Assembly: GCA_947487155.1 (NCBI GenBank)
Contig: CANKVS010000003.1
Location: forward strand, 28,787 to 92,786
Direction of reading: 5' to 3'
Origin: an uncultured Flaviramulus sp.
GTDB taxonomy: Bacteria; Bacteroidota; Bacteroidia; Flavobacteriales; Flavobacteriaceae
Length of the DNA stretch: 64,000 bases
This document shows positions 54,143 through 62,515 of the stretch, piece after piece. The position numbers and the translations under genes are program-made. How positions within the stretch are numbered: the stretch's first letter is position 1; each line of letters opens with the position of its first letter. Below the pieces are notes generated by a model. The model was not told the DNA's origin. It saw only the letters and a list, made by a program, of their open reading frames with translations, and did no database searches.

Positions 54143-54991
54143 ATGGCAACAAAATTAGTAAATTTAAATGCAGCAGGAATTGATATCTCCTCAAGAGAAC
54201 ACGTTGTGGCGGTTCCTGAAGACAGGTCAAAAGAATCAGTGAGGACATTTCTGGGTTTCACAAGAGATTTACATCAATTAGCAAAATGGTTAAAAGCTTG
54301 TAAAGTAGAAACAATTGCAATGGAATCCACTGGGGTCTATTGGTTTGATTTATACACAATCCTTTTGGATTACGGATTTGAAGTTTATTTAGTAAATGCT
54401 TATCATGTAAAAAATGTTCCAGGAAGAAAGAGTGATGTAAGCGATGCACGCTGGCTTCAAGAATTACACACTTTTGGTTTATTACGAGGTAGTTTCCAAC
54501 CAGACAACCTTACTCGTACTTTACGTAATTATGTAAGACAAAGAAAGAATCTTATTAGGCAAATGACCAGAGAAACACAAAGAATGCAAAAAGCGTTGGA
54601 GCAAATGAACATTAAACTAAATAACGTGATAAGGGATATTAATGGAAAGACTGGGACAGCGATTATAACTAAGATATTAGAAGGAGAACGAGATCCCAAG
54701 ATATTGGCTCAATATAGAGATTGGAGAATCAAAGCTACAGAAGAAACGCTAATAAAATCCTTGGAAGGCAATTGGCGCGAAGAGCAGATATTTAATTTAC
54801 ACATGGCTTATAATCATTACCTTTTCTTGCAGGGTCAACTTAAACAATGTGATATTGAAAGCGAAAAAGTGATTAAAACAATGACAAGTAATTCTTTGAC
54901 CAACAAGAAAGTTGATAAAATTCAAAAGTCTAAAAACAATCCAAACTTTAATGTATCTCAATATTTATATGAAGCTTTGGGGTTGAAGTGA
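54143..54991 (+). CDS. IS110 transposase, N-terminal DEDD (RuvC-like) part
   Basis: 282 residues. The RuvC-like catalytic set is seen: Asp in NAAGIDISSREHVVAV (about residue 12), Glu in AMESTGVYWFDLY (about 61), and the Asp pair in GRKSDVSDARWLQEL (about 100-103). A coiled region with many Arg and Gln follows. The frame ends EALGLK-stop. The continuation in the -1 frame reads GVEVTKIYGIKEITALTIFSETG, which is the expected joint to the C-terminal domain. The codons before the stop pass through T TTG GGG at 54976-54982. Confidence 0.85.
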   Translation: MATKLVNLNAAGIDISSREHVVAVPEDRSKESVRTFLGFTRDLHQLAKWLKACKVETIAMESTGVYWFDLYTILLDYGFEVYLVNAYHVKNVPGRKSDVSDARWLQELHTFGLLRGSFQPDNLTRTLRNYVRQRKNLIRQMTRETQRMQKALEQMNIKLNNVIRDINGKTGTAIITKILEGERDPKILAQYRDWRIKATEETLIKSLEGNWREEQIFNLHMAYNHYLFLQGQLKQCDIESEKVIKTMTSNSLTNKKVDKIQKSKNNPNFNVSQYLYEALGLK

Positions 54992-55458
54992 CAAAAATAT
55001 ATGGAATTAAAGAGATTACAGCACTTACCATCTTTTCTGAAACTGGAATTGATTTAAAAGCAAAATTCCCCACCGAAAAACAATTTTTATCATGGCTTAA
55101 TGTGGTTCCTAATAACAAAATTACAGGAGGAAAAGTAATATCAAGTAAGATAAAGAGAAAGAAAAATAAGGCAGGTCAAGCTTTTAGAGATGCAGCAGGT
55201 GCATTATGGGCTGCTCAAAACCCAATTGGTGATTACCTAAGAAGAAAGAAAGCTAAAAGTGGAGGAAAACAGGCAGTAGTTGCTACTGCTAGAAAATTAG
55301 CTGCGATTTATTATAAGATGGTTACTCAAAAAGTTGAATTTAATCCTAGATATATTACCAAAGACAAAGAAGAATATTTGAAAAATCGGTTATTACAACT
55401 TGAAAAATTGAAAGTGAAAACTCAAAGTTTACTCGATAATCATCAAAATGCTGCTTAG
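54988..55458 (+). CDS. IS110 transposase, C-terminal Transposase_20 part
   Basis: 156 residues beginning at a GTG that overlaps the first frame's stop (GTGA). It carries the IS116/IS110/IS902 motif: YGIKEITALTIFSETGIDLKAKFP, FLSWLNVVPNNKITGGKV, then the basic KIKRKKNKAGQAFRDAAGALW (conserved Ser and Gly region). It would be made as a fusion if the ribosome slips back one base at 54976-54982, or separately by coupling. If neither occurs, the element is inactive. Confidence 0.8.
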   Translation: MTKIYGIKEITALTIFSETGIDLKAKFPTEKQFLSWLNVVPNNKITGGKVISSKIKRKKNKAGQAFRDAAGALWAAQNPIGDYLRRKKAKSGGKQAVVATARKLAAIYYKMVTQKVEFNPRYITKDKEEYLKNRLLQLEKLKVKTQSLLDNHQNAA

Positions 55459-55497
55459 CTAGTTATATGATAGGTTTTTAAGGTTCAATTAGAAAGG

Positions 55498-55514
55498 TTC
55501 CTACCTATGCAGGA
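55498..55514. repeat. TTCCT/AGGAA short hairpin repeat
   Basis: TTCCTACCTATGCAGGAA, an imperfect copy of the TTCCTGC-N4-GCAGGAA motif also found at 58403 and 63620. It lies in the intergenic space between the IS110 element and bioB. Confidence 0.45.
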
Positions 55515-55524
55515 ATAAGATAAA

Positions 55525-56619
55525 CTATTTAACCAGTTTCCCTTTTTCTTTAGCAGCTTCGTTGCGCTCAATAGTATGCTCTGGTCGTGTCCATTTTGGT
55601 TTTTCACCTAAAGCTTCAAACTGAGATTCAGCAGCTTCAACAGTTTGTGGTTGTACTTTTTTAGTAAAGGGTTTTTGCGGATTTAACCCTAATAATTCAA
55701 ACATTTTCATGTCTTCATTTACATCTGGGTTTGGCGTTGTTAAAAGTTTATCGCCAGCAAAAATAGAGTTTGCACCTGCAAAGAAACACATAGCTTGCCC
55801 TTCCCTAGTCATTTGAGTTCTACCTGCACTTAAACGCACTTGGGTTTCTGGCATTACAATACGTGTAGTTGCAACCATACGAATCATGTCCCAAATAGAA
55901 ACAGGTTTTTGGTCTTCTAAAGGCGTACCTTTAACAGCTACTAACGCATTAATAGGTGTTGATTCTGGTTGCGGATTTAAAGTAGAAAGTGCAACTAGCA
56001 TACCTGCTCTGTCTTCTATATTTTCACCCATCCCTATAATACCACCGCTACAAACGGTTACATTGGTTTTACGTACATTTTCAATAGTATCTAAACGATC
56101 TTGATAACCACGAGTAGAAATCACTTCTTTATAATATTCTTCTGAAGAATCTAAATTATGATTGTAGGCATACAATCCTGCTTCGGCTAAGCGTTGTGCT
56201 TGGTTTTCGGTAATCATCCCTAATGTACAACATACTTCCATATCTAGTTTGTTAATGGTACGTACCATTTCTAAAACTTGATCAAATTCTTCACCATCCT
56301 TTACATTACGCCATGCGGCTCCCATACAAACACGCGAGCTCCCTGTAGATTTTGCACGTAAGGCTTGTGCTTTTACCTGTTGCACAGACATTAAATCGTT
56401 ACCTTCAATATTGGTGTGATAGCGAGCTGCTTGGGGGCAATAGCCACAATCTTCTGAACATCCACCTGTTTTTACAGATAATAACGTACTTACCTGTACC
56501 ACATTGGGATTATGTTGTTCCCTATGAATAGTGGCTGCTTCGTATAGCAATTCCATCATAGGTTTGTTATATATCTTTAGAATTTCTTCTTTGGTCCAAT
56601 TGTGTCTTGTTATACTCAT
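55525..56619 (-). CDS. bioB: Biotin synthase
   Basis: 364 residues. A radical SAM enzyme that inserts sulfur into dethiobiotin. The iron-sulfur Cys triad CSEDCGYCPQ (about 53-60) is intact, as are RVCMGAAWRNVKDG, the second-cluster residues CCTLGMITENQ, YNHNLDSSEEYY and VCSGGIIGMGE, and the C-terminal VRLSAGRTQM (Arg ligand of the 2Fe-2S cluster). Length is normal plus a short polar tail (ERNEAAKEKGKLVK). No other bio genes are visible. Upstream are two TAnnTTTG-type boxes (56625-56632 and 56637-56644 on the minus strand). Confidence 0.97.
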   Translation of the reverse strand: MSITRHNWTKEEILKIYNKPMMELLYEAATIHREQHNPNVVQVSTLLSVKTGGCSEDCGYCPQAARYHTNIEGNDLMSVQQVKAQALRAKSTGSSRVCMGAAWRNVKDGEEFDQVLEMVRTINKLDMEVCCTLGMITENQAQRLAEAGLYAYNHNLDSSEEYYKEVISTRGYQDRLDTIENVRKTNVTVCSGGIIGMGENIEDRAGMLVALSTLNPQPESTPINALVAVKGTPLEDQKPVSIWDMIRMVATTRIVMPETQVRLSAGRTQMTREGQAMCFFAGANSIFAGDKLLTTPNPDVNEDMKMFELLGLNPQKPFTKKVQPQTVEAAESQFEALGEKPKWTRPEHTIERNEAAKEKGKLVK

Positions 56620-56636
56620 AGTGTCAAATATAGTTG

Positions 56637-56644
56637 CAAAAGTA
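56637..56644 (-). promoter_or_regulatory. -7 box (TACTTTTG) of bioB
   Basis: TACTTTTG read on the minus strand, 17 bases before the ATG. A second, closer box (TATATTTG, 56625-56632) would leave almost no leader. Which is used is not clear. Confidence 0.4.
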
Positions 56645-56786
56645 ATTATAATGCATAAGATAGATAAAAATAAGCGATATTAATTTAACATTAAAACCTA
56701 CTTTTATACCATCAATTGTGTAAATTATAACATTGTTTTTCTGAAGTTTTTAAGTGGATGTAGTTTTACTTGAAAATATTAAAATT

Positions 56787-58223
56787 ATGACTATATCCAC
56801 ATTTTTAAAATCAAAATACAAATCAATAATACACTTGATTGTTTTTCTGCTTTTCTTTTTTTTAATATATAAAGCAATTACTGATACTTTAAGTCCTCCT
56901 AATAAAATCCCTTTTCGATACGGCCTTTTGGTTCTCTTGTTACATATTTTTACTTTTTACATTCTAGCTCTTGTAATAATTCCTCTGTTATTCAAGAATT
57001 GGAAAAAGTATTTATATTTACCCATCTCATATACTCTTTTTATTTCTGTTTTACTAGCTTGGATAAAATCTATTCAAAAAAGTAATTCCGTTATGTTAGA
57101 TAAAGAAATATTTGTTCAACCCTTAGAATACTTTACTTTCGATTCGGTATTTGATGTGTTTTTGAGATTAATTCCATTCATAACTATGGCATTAATTTAT
57201 AGCATATTGGTAATCGATATTAAGGTCTTAAAAAAAGCATTTGCAGTTAAACGTTTTGAATTAATTTTAAATAGTATAGTAATATCTCTAATATATTTTT
57301 ATCCATTAATACGATTTCATGAAATAGATATTCGAGTAATTGCATTAATATCTGTATATGTAGTATTTTTTTACACCAGTGTTTTTTATATTACCCCAAT
57401 TCTTTTGAAAAAGAAGCATTTTATAAAATATCTTCTCTATTCTTTTGTTTTGATAGTTAGCGTGGGTTTGGTTATTCTTTTATTAATGGATGTTCAATTT
57501 AATTCAATTTCTGACCTCATATCCGTTTTATCTTTAATTATCTTTAATCTACTAATTGTAATTACTTCTGGAATATATGCATATATACGCCATAGAATTA
57601 TAAATCAAGAGGCAAAAATAGAAGCCAAAAACTCCGAATTAAACCTCCTAAAATCGCAAGTCAATCCACATTTTTTATTCAATACATTAAATACCTTATA
57701 TGCTATCGCCTTAGAGGAAAAGGCATCAAAAACAGCAGAAAGTACAGCGAAATTAGCTAGCTTAATTAGGTATATGCAAGAGGATATTAATAAAGATTTT
57801 ATTCCGCTAGAAAACGAAATAAAATACTTGCAAGATTATATTACTATTCAAAAATTGCGTTGTGCCGTAGAGCCAAATATTGAAACAGAGTTTAAGCAAA
57901 TTGAAAACCATCAAATTAGTCCTGGGTTGTTAATTCCGTTTGTAGAAAATGCATTTAAATATGGTATAGACCCATCGCAACCTTCAAAATTAAAAGTATT
58001 GATTATTTGCGATGAAAATACCATACATTTTGAATGTGTAAATAGTTATAATAACGATTTTAAAACCTACTATAAAGAGCAAGGATTTGGTATTGGTATT
58101 AAAAATGCTAAGCAACGTTTAGAATTGGTATACCCTAAAAAACATACTTTTGATGTTCTAAAAGAAAACAATATCTTTTCAGTGAAAATAAGCATTAAAA
58201 CTAAGCGTCATTACGAGGAGTGA
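56787..58223 (+). CDS. LytS-type sensor histidine kinase
   Basis: 478 residues from the ATG at 56787; an in-frame GTG at 56754 is weaker. About seven membrane helices (residues ~10-270) precede the cytoplasmic part: a coiled linker (INQEAKIEAKNSELNLL), the His_kinase motif LKSQVNPHFLFNTLNTLYAIA (phosphorylated His near 300), and an ATPase domain with LLIPFVENAFKYGI (N box) and GFGIGIKNAKQRLELVYP (G box). The last codons (RHYEE, stop) come from a dispersed repeat that begins at 58207. Its partner is the LytTR regulator at 58432, 208 bases on. Confidence 0.9.
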   Translation: MTISTFLKSKYKSIIHLIVFLLFFFLIYKAITDTLSPPNKIPFRYGLLVLLLHIFTFYILALVIIPLLFKNWKKYLYLPISYTLFISVLLAWIKSIQKSNSVMLDKEIFVQPLEYFTFDSVFDVFLRLIPFITMALIYSILVIDIKVLKKAFAVKRFELILNSIVISLIYFYPLIRFHEIDIRVIALISVYVVFFYTSVFYITPILLKKKHFIKYLLYSFVLIVSVGLVILLLMDVQFNSISDLISVLSLIIFNLLIVITSGIYAYIRHRIINQEAKIEAKNSELNLLKSQVNPHFLFNTLNTLYAIALEEKASKTAESTAKLASLIRYMQEDINKDFIPLENEIKYLQDYITIQKLRCAVEPNIETEFKQIENHQISPGLLIPFVENAFKYGIDPSQPSKLKVLIICDENTIHFECVNSYNNDFKTYYKEQGFGIGIKNAKQRLELVYPKKHTFDVLKENNIFSVKISIKTKRHYEE

Positions 58224-58299
58224 GGAACGAACGAGGTGGTAATCTCACTATCAAGAAACAGATTGCCACATCACACAAAAAAGAGTGATTCGCAATGAC
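58207..58299. repeat. Dispersed intergenic imperfect palindrome (copy 3) overlapping the kinase 3' end
   Basis: 93 bases from GTCATTACGAGG to CGCAATGAC. The terminal arms are inverted copies with one mismatch, and the internal words GGTGGTAATCTC and CAGATTGCC match copy 1. It starts inside the last six codons of the kinase and supplies its stop codon, and it lies between the kinase and its regulator gene. Confidence 0.75.
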
Positions 58300-58402
58300 G
58301 TAAAAAGAATAAACTAAATGTCTGTTCGAGTGGATTTGTGAAGCATGAACAAATTTGTATCGAGAACAGTTAAAACTTAAACAATTAAATCCAATTAAAA
58401 AG

Positions 58403-58425
58403 ATTCCTGCCTTTGCAGAAATGAC
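58403..58425. repeat. ATTCCTGC...GCAGAAATGAC repeat fragment
   Basis: ATTCCTGCCTTTGCAGAAATGAC. It joins the TTCCTGC/GCAG hairpin to the AATGAC terminus of the larger repeat group. It lies directly before the ATG of the LytTR regulator (58432). Confidence 0.5.
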
Positions 58426-58431
58426 AAGAAC

Positions 58432-59112
58432 ATGATTACAGCCATAGCCATAGACGACGAACCAAAAGCGATACAAGTCATTCAGCACCATATATCAAAA
58501 CTAGACACTGTTTCGCTTATGGCTTATTTTTACAATGCGGAAGATGCTATTGTATTTTTAAAGCACAACCCTGTCGATCTTATTTTTTTAGACATCAATA
58601 TGCCTAATATGTCAGGGTTAGAGCTATTAAATGAATTGCAATTAAAACCTGAAGTTGTATTTACAACTGCTTATGCCGAATTTGCTATTGAAAGTTATAA
58701 TCACAATGCGGTTGATTATCTATTAAAACCTTTTGAGTTGGATAGATTTCAATTAGCCATTCATAAAGTTGAAAAACGTTTAGAAAACAGAAAACAACAC
58801 TCCAATTTCTTTTTTATAAAGGATGGATTTAAAACTATAAAAATTGAATTTGAAACTATTTTATTCGTTAAAGGATCGGGTAATTATTTAGATATTACTA
58901 CTAAAGAAAACGTGTTTTCACCACGAATGACCTTTACAGAAATTATAACAAAACTACCCATGTCGCAATTTGTACGAGTGCATCAATCGTATTTGGTAAA
59001 CATTGAAAATATTGATAAAATAGAGAATAATCAAGTTTACATAGACAACTATAAAATTCCTATTAGCAGTCGTTATAAAGATGTGTTTTTCAAATACTTG
59101 AATTTATCTTAA
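58432..59112 (+). CDS. LytTR-family response regulator
   Basis: 226 residues. Receiver domain (AIAIDDEPKAIQVI acidic residues, phospho-acceptor Asp in LIFLDINMPNMSGLELL near residue 54, Lys in YLLKPFEL near 103) and LytTR DNA-binding domain (about 125-222; FETILFVKGSGNYLDI, then QFVRVHQSYLVNIENIDKI and PISSRYKDVF). The family binds direct repeats with a 12-bp spacing. The partner kinase lies upstream. Target genes are not known; the adjacent oxidoreductase starts only 20 bases later and may be co-transcribed. Confidence 0.94.
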   Translation: MITAIAIDDEPKAIQVIQHHISKLDTVSLMAYFYNAEDAIVFLKHNPVDLIFLDINMPNMSGLELLNELQLKPEVVFTTAYAEFAIESYNHNAVDYLLKPFELDRFQLAIHKVEKRLENRKQHSNFFFIKDGFKTIKIEFETILFVKGSGNYLDITTKENVFSPRMTFTEIITKLPMSQFVRVHQSYLVNIENIDKIENNQVYIDNYKIPISSRYKDVFFKYLNLS

Positions 59113-59131
59113 AATGCCCTAAATTTACCTA

Positions 59132-60046
59132 ATGAAAAACTCACAAAAAAAGAGAATCGCATTAGTTGGTTTAGGAGATATTGCCCAAAAAGCCTATTTG
59201 CCAATTGTTGCAAATCATTCTAAAATAACTCCCATACTATGCACTAGAAATAACATGGTTTTAAAACAGTTGGCATACCAATATCGCATTACTGAAGCCT
59301 ATTCAAGTATTGATGATTTAATTAAAGCACAGCCAGATGCTGTTATGATTCATAGTAATACGAAGAGTCATTTCGCGCTAGTTTCAAAATTATTACATGC
59401 AGGCATTCCTGTATTTGTAGATAAGCCACTTTGCTATTCTTTAAGTGAAGTAGAAACGCTGTTAAACTTGTCGGCTCAAAAAGACATATTATTATACTTA
59501 GGTTTTAATCGTCGTTTTGCTCCACTGGTTAATTCACTAAAAAATCAATTAAATCCTATTCAAATTTTTTGGCAAAAAAATAGGGTTGATTTACCTGGAG
59601 ATCCTAGAGTTTTTGTTTTCGATGATTTTATTCATGTTGTAGATAGTCTTCGGTTTTTAGCGTCAGGCGAAATAGAAAACATTCAAGTTTTTTCAAAATG
59701 TAAAAACAAAAAGTTAGAAGCTTTGCAAGTGCAATGGCAGCAAAATGATGTGTTGTTAAGTGGTTCTATGAATAGAATGAGTGGTATTACCGAAGAACGT
59801 GTTGAATATTATGCTAATGGAAATAAATGGCAAATTGATGAGTTAACAACAGGAATTCATTATAAAGATGAAATACAAGACGTTATTGGGTTTAATAATT
59901 GGCAAAATACTTTATATAAAAGAGGTTTTGTTGATTTAATTGAAGATTGGTTACAGGCTTTAAGTGAACCTGATTTTAAGGCTAACCGTATTCAAGATAT
60001 TTGGGACACACACTATTTATGTGAAACTATTGTAGAACGGATTTAA
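59132..60046 (+). CDS. Gfo/Idh/MocA-family oxidoreductase
   Basis: 304 residues. N-terminal Rossmann fold (ALVGLGDIAQKAYLPIVANH, dinucleotide site), then DAVMIHSNTKSHFALVSKLLHAGIPVFVDKPLCYSLSE with the conserved Glu-Lys-Pro region spelled VDKPL, and a C-terminal alpha/beta domain (DDFIHVVDSLRFL with the conserved His). The family acts on sugars or sugar acids using NAD(P). The substrate is not predictable here. It is close behind the LytTR regulator gene. Confidence 0.88.
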   Translation: MKNSQKKRIALVGLGDIAQKAYLPIVANHSKITPILCTRNNMVLKQLAYQYRITEAYSSIDDLIKAQPDAVMIHSNTKSHFALVSKLLHAGIPVFVDKPLCYSLSEVETLLNLSAQKDILLYLGFNRRFAPLVNSLKNQLNPIQIFWQKNRVDLPGDPRVFVFDDFIHVVDSLRFLASGEIENIQVFSKCKNKKLEALQVQWQQNDVLLSGSMNRMSGITEERVEYYANGNKWQIDELTTGIHYKDEIQDVIGFNNWQNTLYKRGFVDLIEDWLQALSEPDFKANRIQDIWDTHYLCETIVERI

Positions 60047-60082
60047 AGTGAAATTATCCATACACATACAGTAATCGACTAA

Positions 60083-60592
60083 TTACTCAAATAAAGCCTT
60101 TAACTCTGTAGCCTCATTAGGCTTTATTTTTCCTGCTAATAAAAGGCTTAATTGCTTCCTACGTAAGGCAGCATCAAAACGTTCTTTTTCTAAGTCGGTT
60201 TCAGGTAAAACTTCAGGAACAGCAATAGGTCTTCCCGTTTCATCAACAGCAACAAAAGTATAAATAGCTTCGTTAGCTTTTGTTTTATCGCCAGACTCCC
60301 TATCTTCAATCCAAACATCAATAAAAACTTCCATCGATGTTTTAAAAGCACGAGACACTTTAGCTTCAACAGTTACAACACTACCAAGAGGCACTGCTCT
60401 ATTAAAAGCGACATGATTTACAGATGCCGTTACAACGATACGCCTACTATGACGCCTTGCAGAAATACTTGCAGCACGATCCATTCGTGCTAATAATTCA
60501 CCACCAAATAAATTATTTAAAGGATTGGTTTCACCGGGTAAAACCATATCGGTTAGAATTGTTTTAGATTGTATAGGTGTTTTTGCTTGCAT
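60083..60592 (-). CDS. Acyl-CoA thioesterase (hotdog fold)
   Basis: 169 residues. Hydrolyses acyl-CoA. The pattern VLPGETNPLNNLFGGELLARMDRAASISARRHSRRIVVTA is the HotDog ACOT signature, with the active-site Asn/Asp region at about residues 22-38. VNHVAFNRAVPLGSVVTVEAKV and TYTFVAVDETGRPI-like segments complete the fold. The C-terminal helix is extended. It stands alone between an oxidoreductase (convergent) and the HU/SPOR protein. Confidence 0.92.
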   Translation of the reverse strand: MQAKTPIQSKTILTDMVLPGETNPLNNLFGGELLARMDRAASISARRHSRRIVVTASVNHVAFNRAVPLGSVVTVEAKVSRAFKTSMEVFIDVWIEDRESGDKTKANEAIYTFVAVDETGRPIAVPEVLPETDLEKERFDAALRRKQLSLLLAGKIKPNEATELKALFE

Positions 60593-60616
60593 GACATCTT
60601 TTTTTTAAGATTGCCA

Positions 60617-60624
60617 CAAAGGTA
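60617..60624 (-). promoter_or_regulatory. -7 box (TACCTTTG) of the thioesterase gene
   Basis: On the minus strand TACCTTTG matches TAnnTTTG, 24 bases before the ATG. TTTA stands 16 bases further as a weak -33 element. Confidence 0.45.
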
Positions 60625-60673
60625 CTATGCTTTTAAGTATTAAAGAAGTAAAACGTATGAATTCAGCCAGAAA

Positions 60674-61609
60674 CTAATCTAACTTTTTAACCAATAACCA
60701 AGCGTCTTTATTATGCGTTTTTCTAATCTCACGAATGGCTTTTAAAGCGTCTTTTCCGTTTTCGTAACTGGCATAAACAACTTCATGTAAACCATACTTA
60801 TTAGCACCAATAGTTCTTGCATTATAACCTAAAGCCTTAAGTTGTTGTACTTTTTTATTGGAGTTTTCTTCAACTCTAAAAGCTCCTGCTACAATGTGAT
60901 AGTTACCCGTTTGTTTAGTAAGATTCCAAGTAATGGCAGGAAGCGGATTTAAACTAAAAGTAGCTTCTTGAATTTTTGTATCTAATTGTTGCATGGCGTC
61001 TTCTTGAGCTATTTGGTTTTGAGCTTCAATTTGATTAACATAAAAATTAGAAGCAGTAAAACCGCCAAGAGTTAATGCTATTAACGCTACAGCAGCATAC
61101 TTTAAATAAGGTCTTGTTTTTCGTTTTTCGGGAGTAACAGTAATAGGAACAACCTTTTCAATAGTTTCAACAGCGTCTTTGTAAACCTCTCGCGTTATAG
61201 ATGGAGAAACAAACTGTGATAAACCAAAAGAATCGGTTAAATAGTTAAGATGATACGATGGTTCAAATAAAATTTTACCTTCACTATTAAAAACAATCTC
61301 ACCTATATTATTAAACGTTAAGGTTTCACCTTGAGTTAAATACGCTTTTAATGTTTTAACTCGTTTAGCAATTTTTTTGGTAGCAATTTCAAAAGGAATT
61401 TTTTCAACATCAGCAATATAATGCGCTAATAAACCATCATTTTTCTGAATTTGCTCGTTAAAAGACACTGCTTTTTTTGGTGGCGAAAATGTGTTTGTAG
61501 CATTATTAATTGAAGCCGATACACGTTGTGTTAAAAAAGACCCAAACTCAGGAATAGTAACACATTCATATCTATATAGTAAATCGCTAATGTAAGTTTC
61601 TAATTGCAT
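60674..61609 (-). CDS. HU-CCDC81-like and SPOR-domain membrane protein
   Basis: 311 residues. The N-terminal region (about 1-120; CVTIPEFGSFLTQRVSASIN, FNNIGEIVFNSEGKILF) resembles the HU-like domain of the CCDC81 type. One membrane helix follows (YLKYAAVALIALTLGGFTASNFYV, about 168-190) and then a periplasmic SPOR domain (about 230-305; NYHIVAGAFRVEENSNKKVQQLKALGYNA). SPOR domains bind peptidoglycan stripped of side peptides at division sites. The mix of a cytoplasmic DNA-binding-like domain and a wall-binding domain suggests a link between nucleoid and division, which is an inference. Confidence 0.88.
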   Translation of the reverse strand: MQLETYISDLLYRYECVTIPEFGSFLTQRVSASINNATNTFSPPKKAVSFNEQIQKNDGLLAHYIADVEKIPFEIATKKIAKRVKTLKAYLTQGETLTFNNIGEIVFNSEGKILFEPSYHLNYLTDSFGLSQFVSPSITREVYKDAVETIEKVVPITVTPEKRKTRPYLKYAAVALIALTLGGFTASNFYVNQIEAQNQIAQEDAMQQLDTKIQEATFSLNPLPAITWNLTKQTGNYHIVAGAFRVEENSNKKVQQLKALGYNARTIGANKYGLHEVVYASYENGKDALKAIREIRKTHNKDAWLLVKKLD

Positions 61610-61614
61610 GAAAA

Positions 61615-61622
61615 CAAAGTTA
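61615..61622 (-). promoter_or_regulatory. -7 box (TAACTTTG) of the HU/SPOR gene
   Basis: On the minus strand TAACTTTG matches TAnnTTTG, with TTTA 18 bases further as -33 element. It ends only five bases before the ATG, so the message would be leaderless. Confidence 0.55.
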
Positions 61623-61704
61623 AAAAATAATACTTTCGGTTAAAGTTTAAAAGAAAATATTTATTAACAGTAATGAAATTACTTTCATTGTAAATGTATT
61701 TTGT

Positions 61705-61712
61705 TATTTTTG
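61705..61712 (+). promoter_or_regulatory. -7 box (TATTTTTG) of the membrane-protein gene
   Basis: TATTTTTG matches TAnnTTTG, with TTTC 18 bases upstream (61683-61686), and lies 53 bases before the ATG at 61766. It divides the divergent region from the HU/SPOR gene. Confidence 0.5.
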
Positions 61713-61765
61713 AAAATAATTAATTAATTGAAAATCAATTACTTTAATTTTTAATCGCAAGATAA

Positions 61766-62497
61766 ATGACTAAATTATTTTTGAATAAATTACTAATGGG
61801 CACTGGCATATTAGTTTTTTTATTACTACTTGTTTGTAGTTACAAAGATTTAGAAGTTCAAACACATTTCTTAGAGTTTGTTATAACCTTATTAGTTCTA
61901 GTTCTTTATGTTATAAATAAAGAAAAGTGCTTATATCTTCTTGGGTATTTGTTTTTTACTTTTATTGGGCAAATTATATTTATTCTTTATATTACAGATG
62001 TTTTCGATAGTTTAAATTTTTCAATTTTTGGAGGCTATATTTATTTATTAGCATACTTTTCTATTATTATATATATGTCTCAAAAATTAGTAAAAAGTAA
62101 GTTAGATAAGCTGTCTTTTTTCAATGCAGGTGTAATTATTTTACTTTTTCTTTTTTTATTGTATCAAATACATAACATGATAGTTAAAAACACGGCGCAT
62201 TTAAATGGTTTAGACGCTTTTATAGATATCATTTATGTGTATTTAATTGTTGTATCATTAATGACATCTTTAGGGTTTATTTACCTATCTGTAAAAGTAA
62301 ATAAAGAAGTTGTTTGTTTGTGCTTAGCACTATCAAGTATTTTATTATCTGAATATTTACAAAGTTATCAATTCATTTACTATAAAACTGATACTATTGG
62401 GTGGATTAATGCAACCGATAAGTTTTTAACCATTATTGCTCTTGTTCTATTTTATAAAATTATGAGTAGTACCACCTTTTTTAAAATTGAAGCATAA
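61766..62497 (+). CDS. Integral membrane protein, eight predicted helices
   Basis: 243 residues, about eight hydrophobic segments with short loops (roughly at 8-28, 34-53, 57-80, 88-110, 118-140, 150-172, 180-205, 212-235). Few charged residues, no recognised motif. Topology resembles the YhhN/TMEM86 family of eight-helix proteins, but I saw no matching sequence pattern, so this is not an assignment. It precedes dprA by 18 bases and may be co-transcribed with it. Function unknown. Confidence 0.7.
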   Translation: MTKLFLNKLLMGTGILVFLLLLVCSYKDLEVQTHFLEFVITLLVLVLYVINKEKCLYLLGYLFFTFIGQIIFILYITDVFDSLNFSIFGGYIYLLAYFSIIIYMSQKLVKSKLDKLSFFNAGVIILLFLFLLYQIHNMIVKNTAHLNGLDAFIDIIYVYLIVVSLMTSLGFIYLSVKVNKEVVCLCLALSSILLSEYLQSYQFIYYKTDTIGWINATDKFLTIIALVLFYKIMSSTTFFKIEA

Positions 62498-62515
62498 TAT
62501 TACTTTTATAATTAA

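Larger units (their letters stand above)
54143..55458 (+). mobile_element. IS110-family insertion sequence, transposase split by a -1 shift
   Basis: Core of an element with DEDD catalytic residues and a C-terminal Transposase_20 part. The outer ends were not identified because this family lacks terminal inverted repeats. It is inserted between the cupin gene and bioB. A full product of about 438 residues would need reading from frame one to frame two at 54976-54982. Confidence 0.85.

Noticed and set aside
58201..58491. 96-codon minus-strand frame
   Set aside because: It runs through a repeat and antisense to the LytTR gene, and has no family features.
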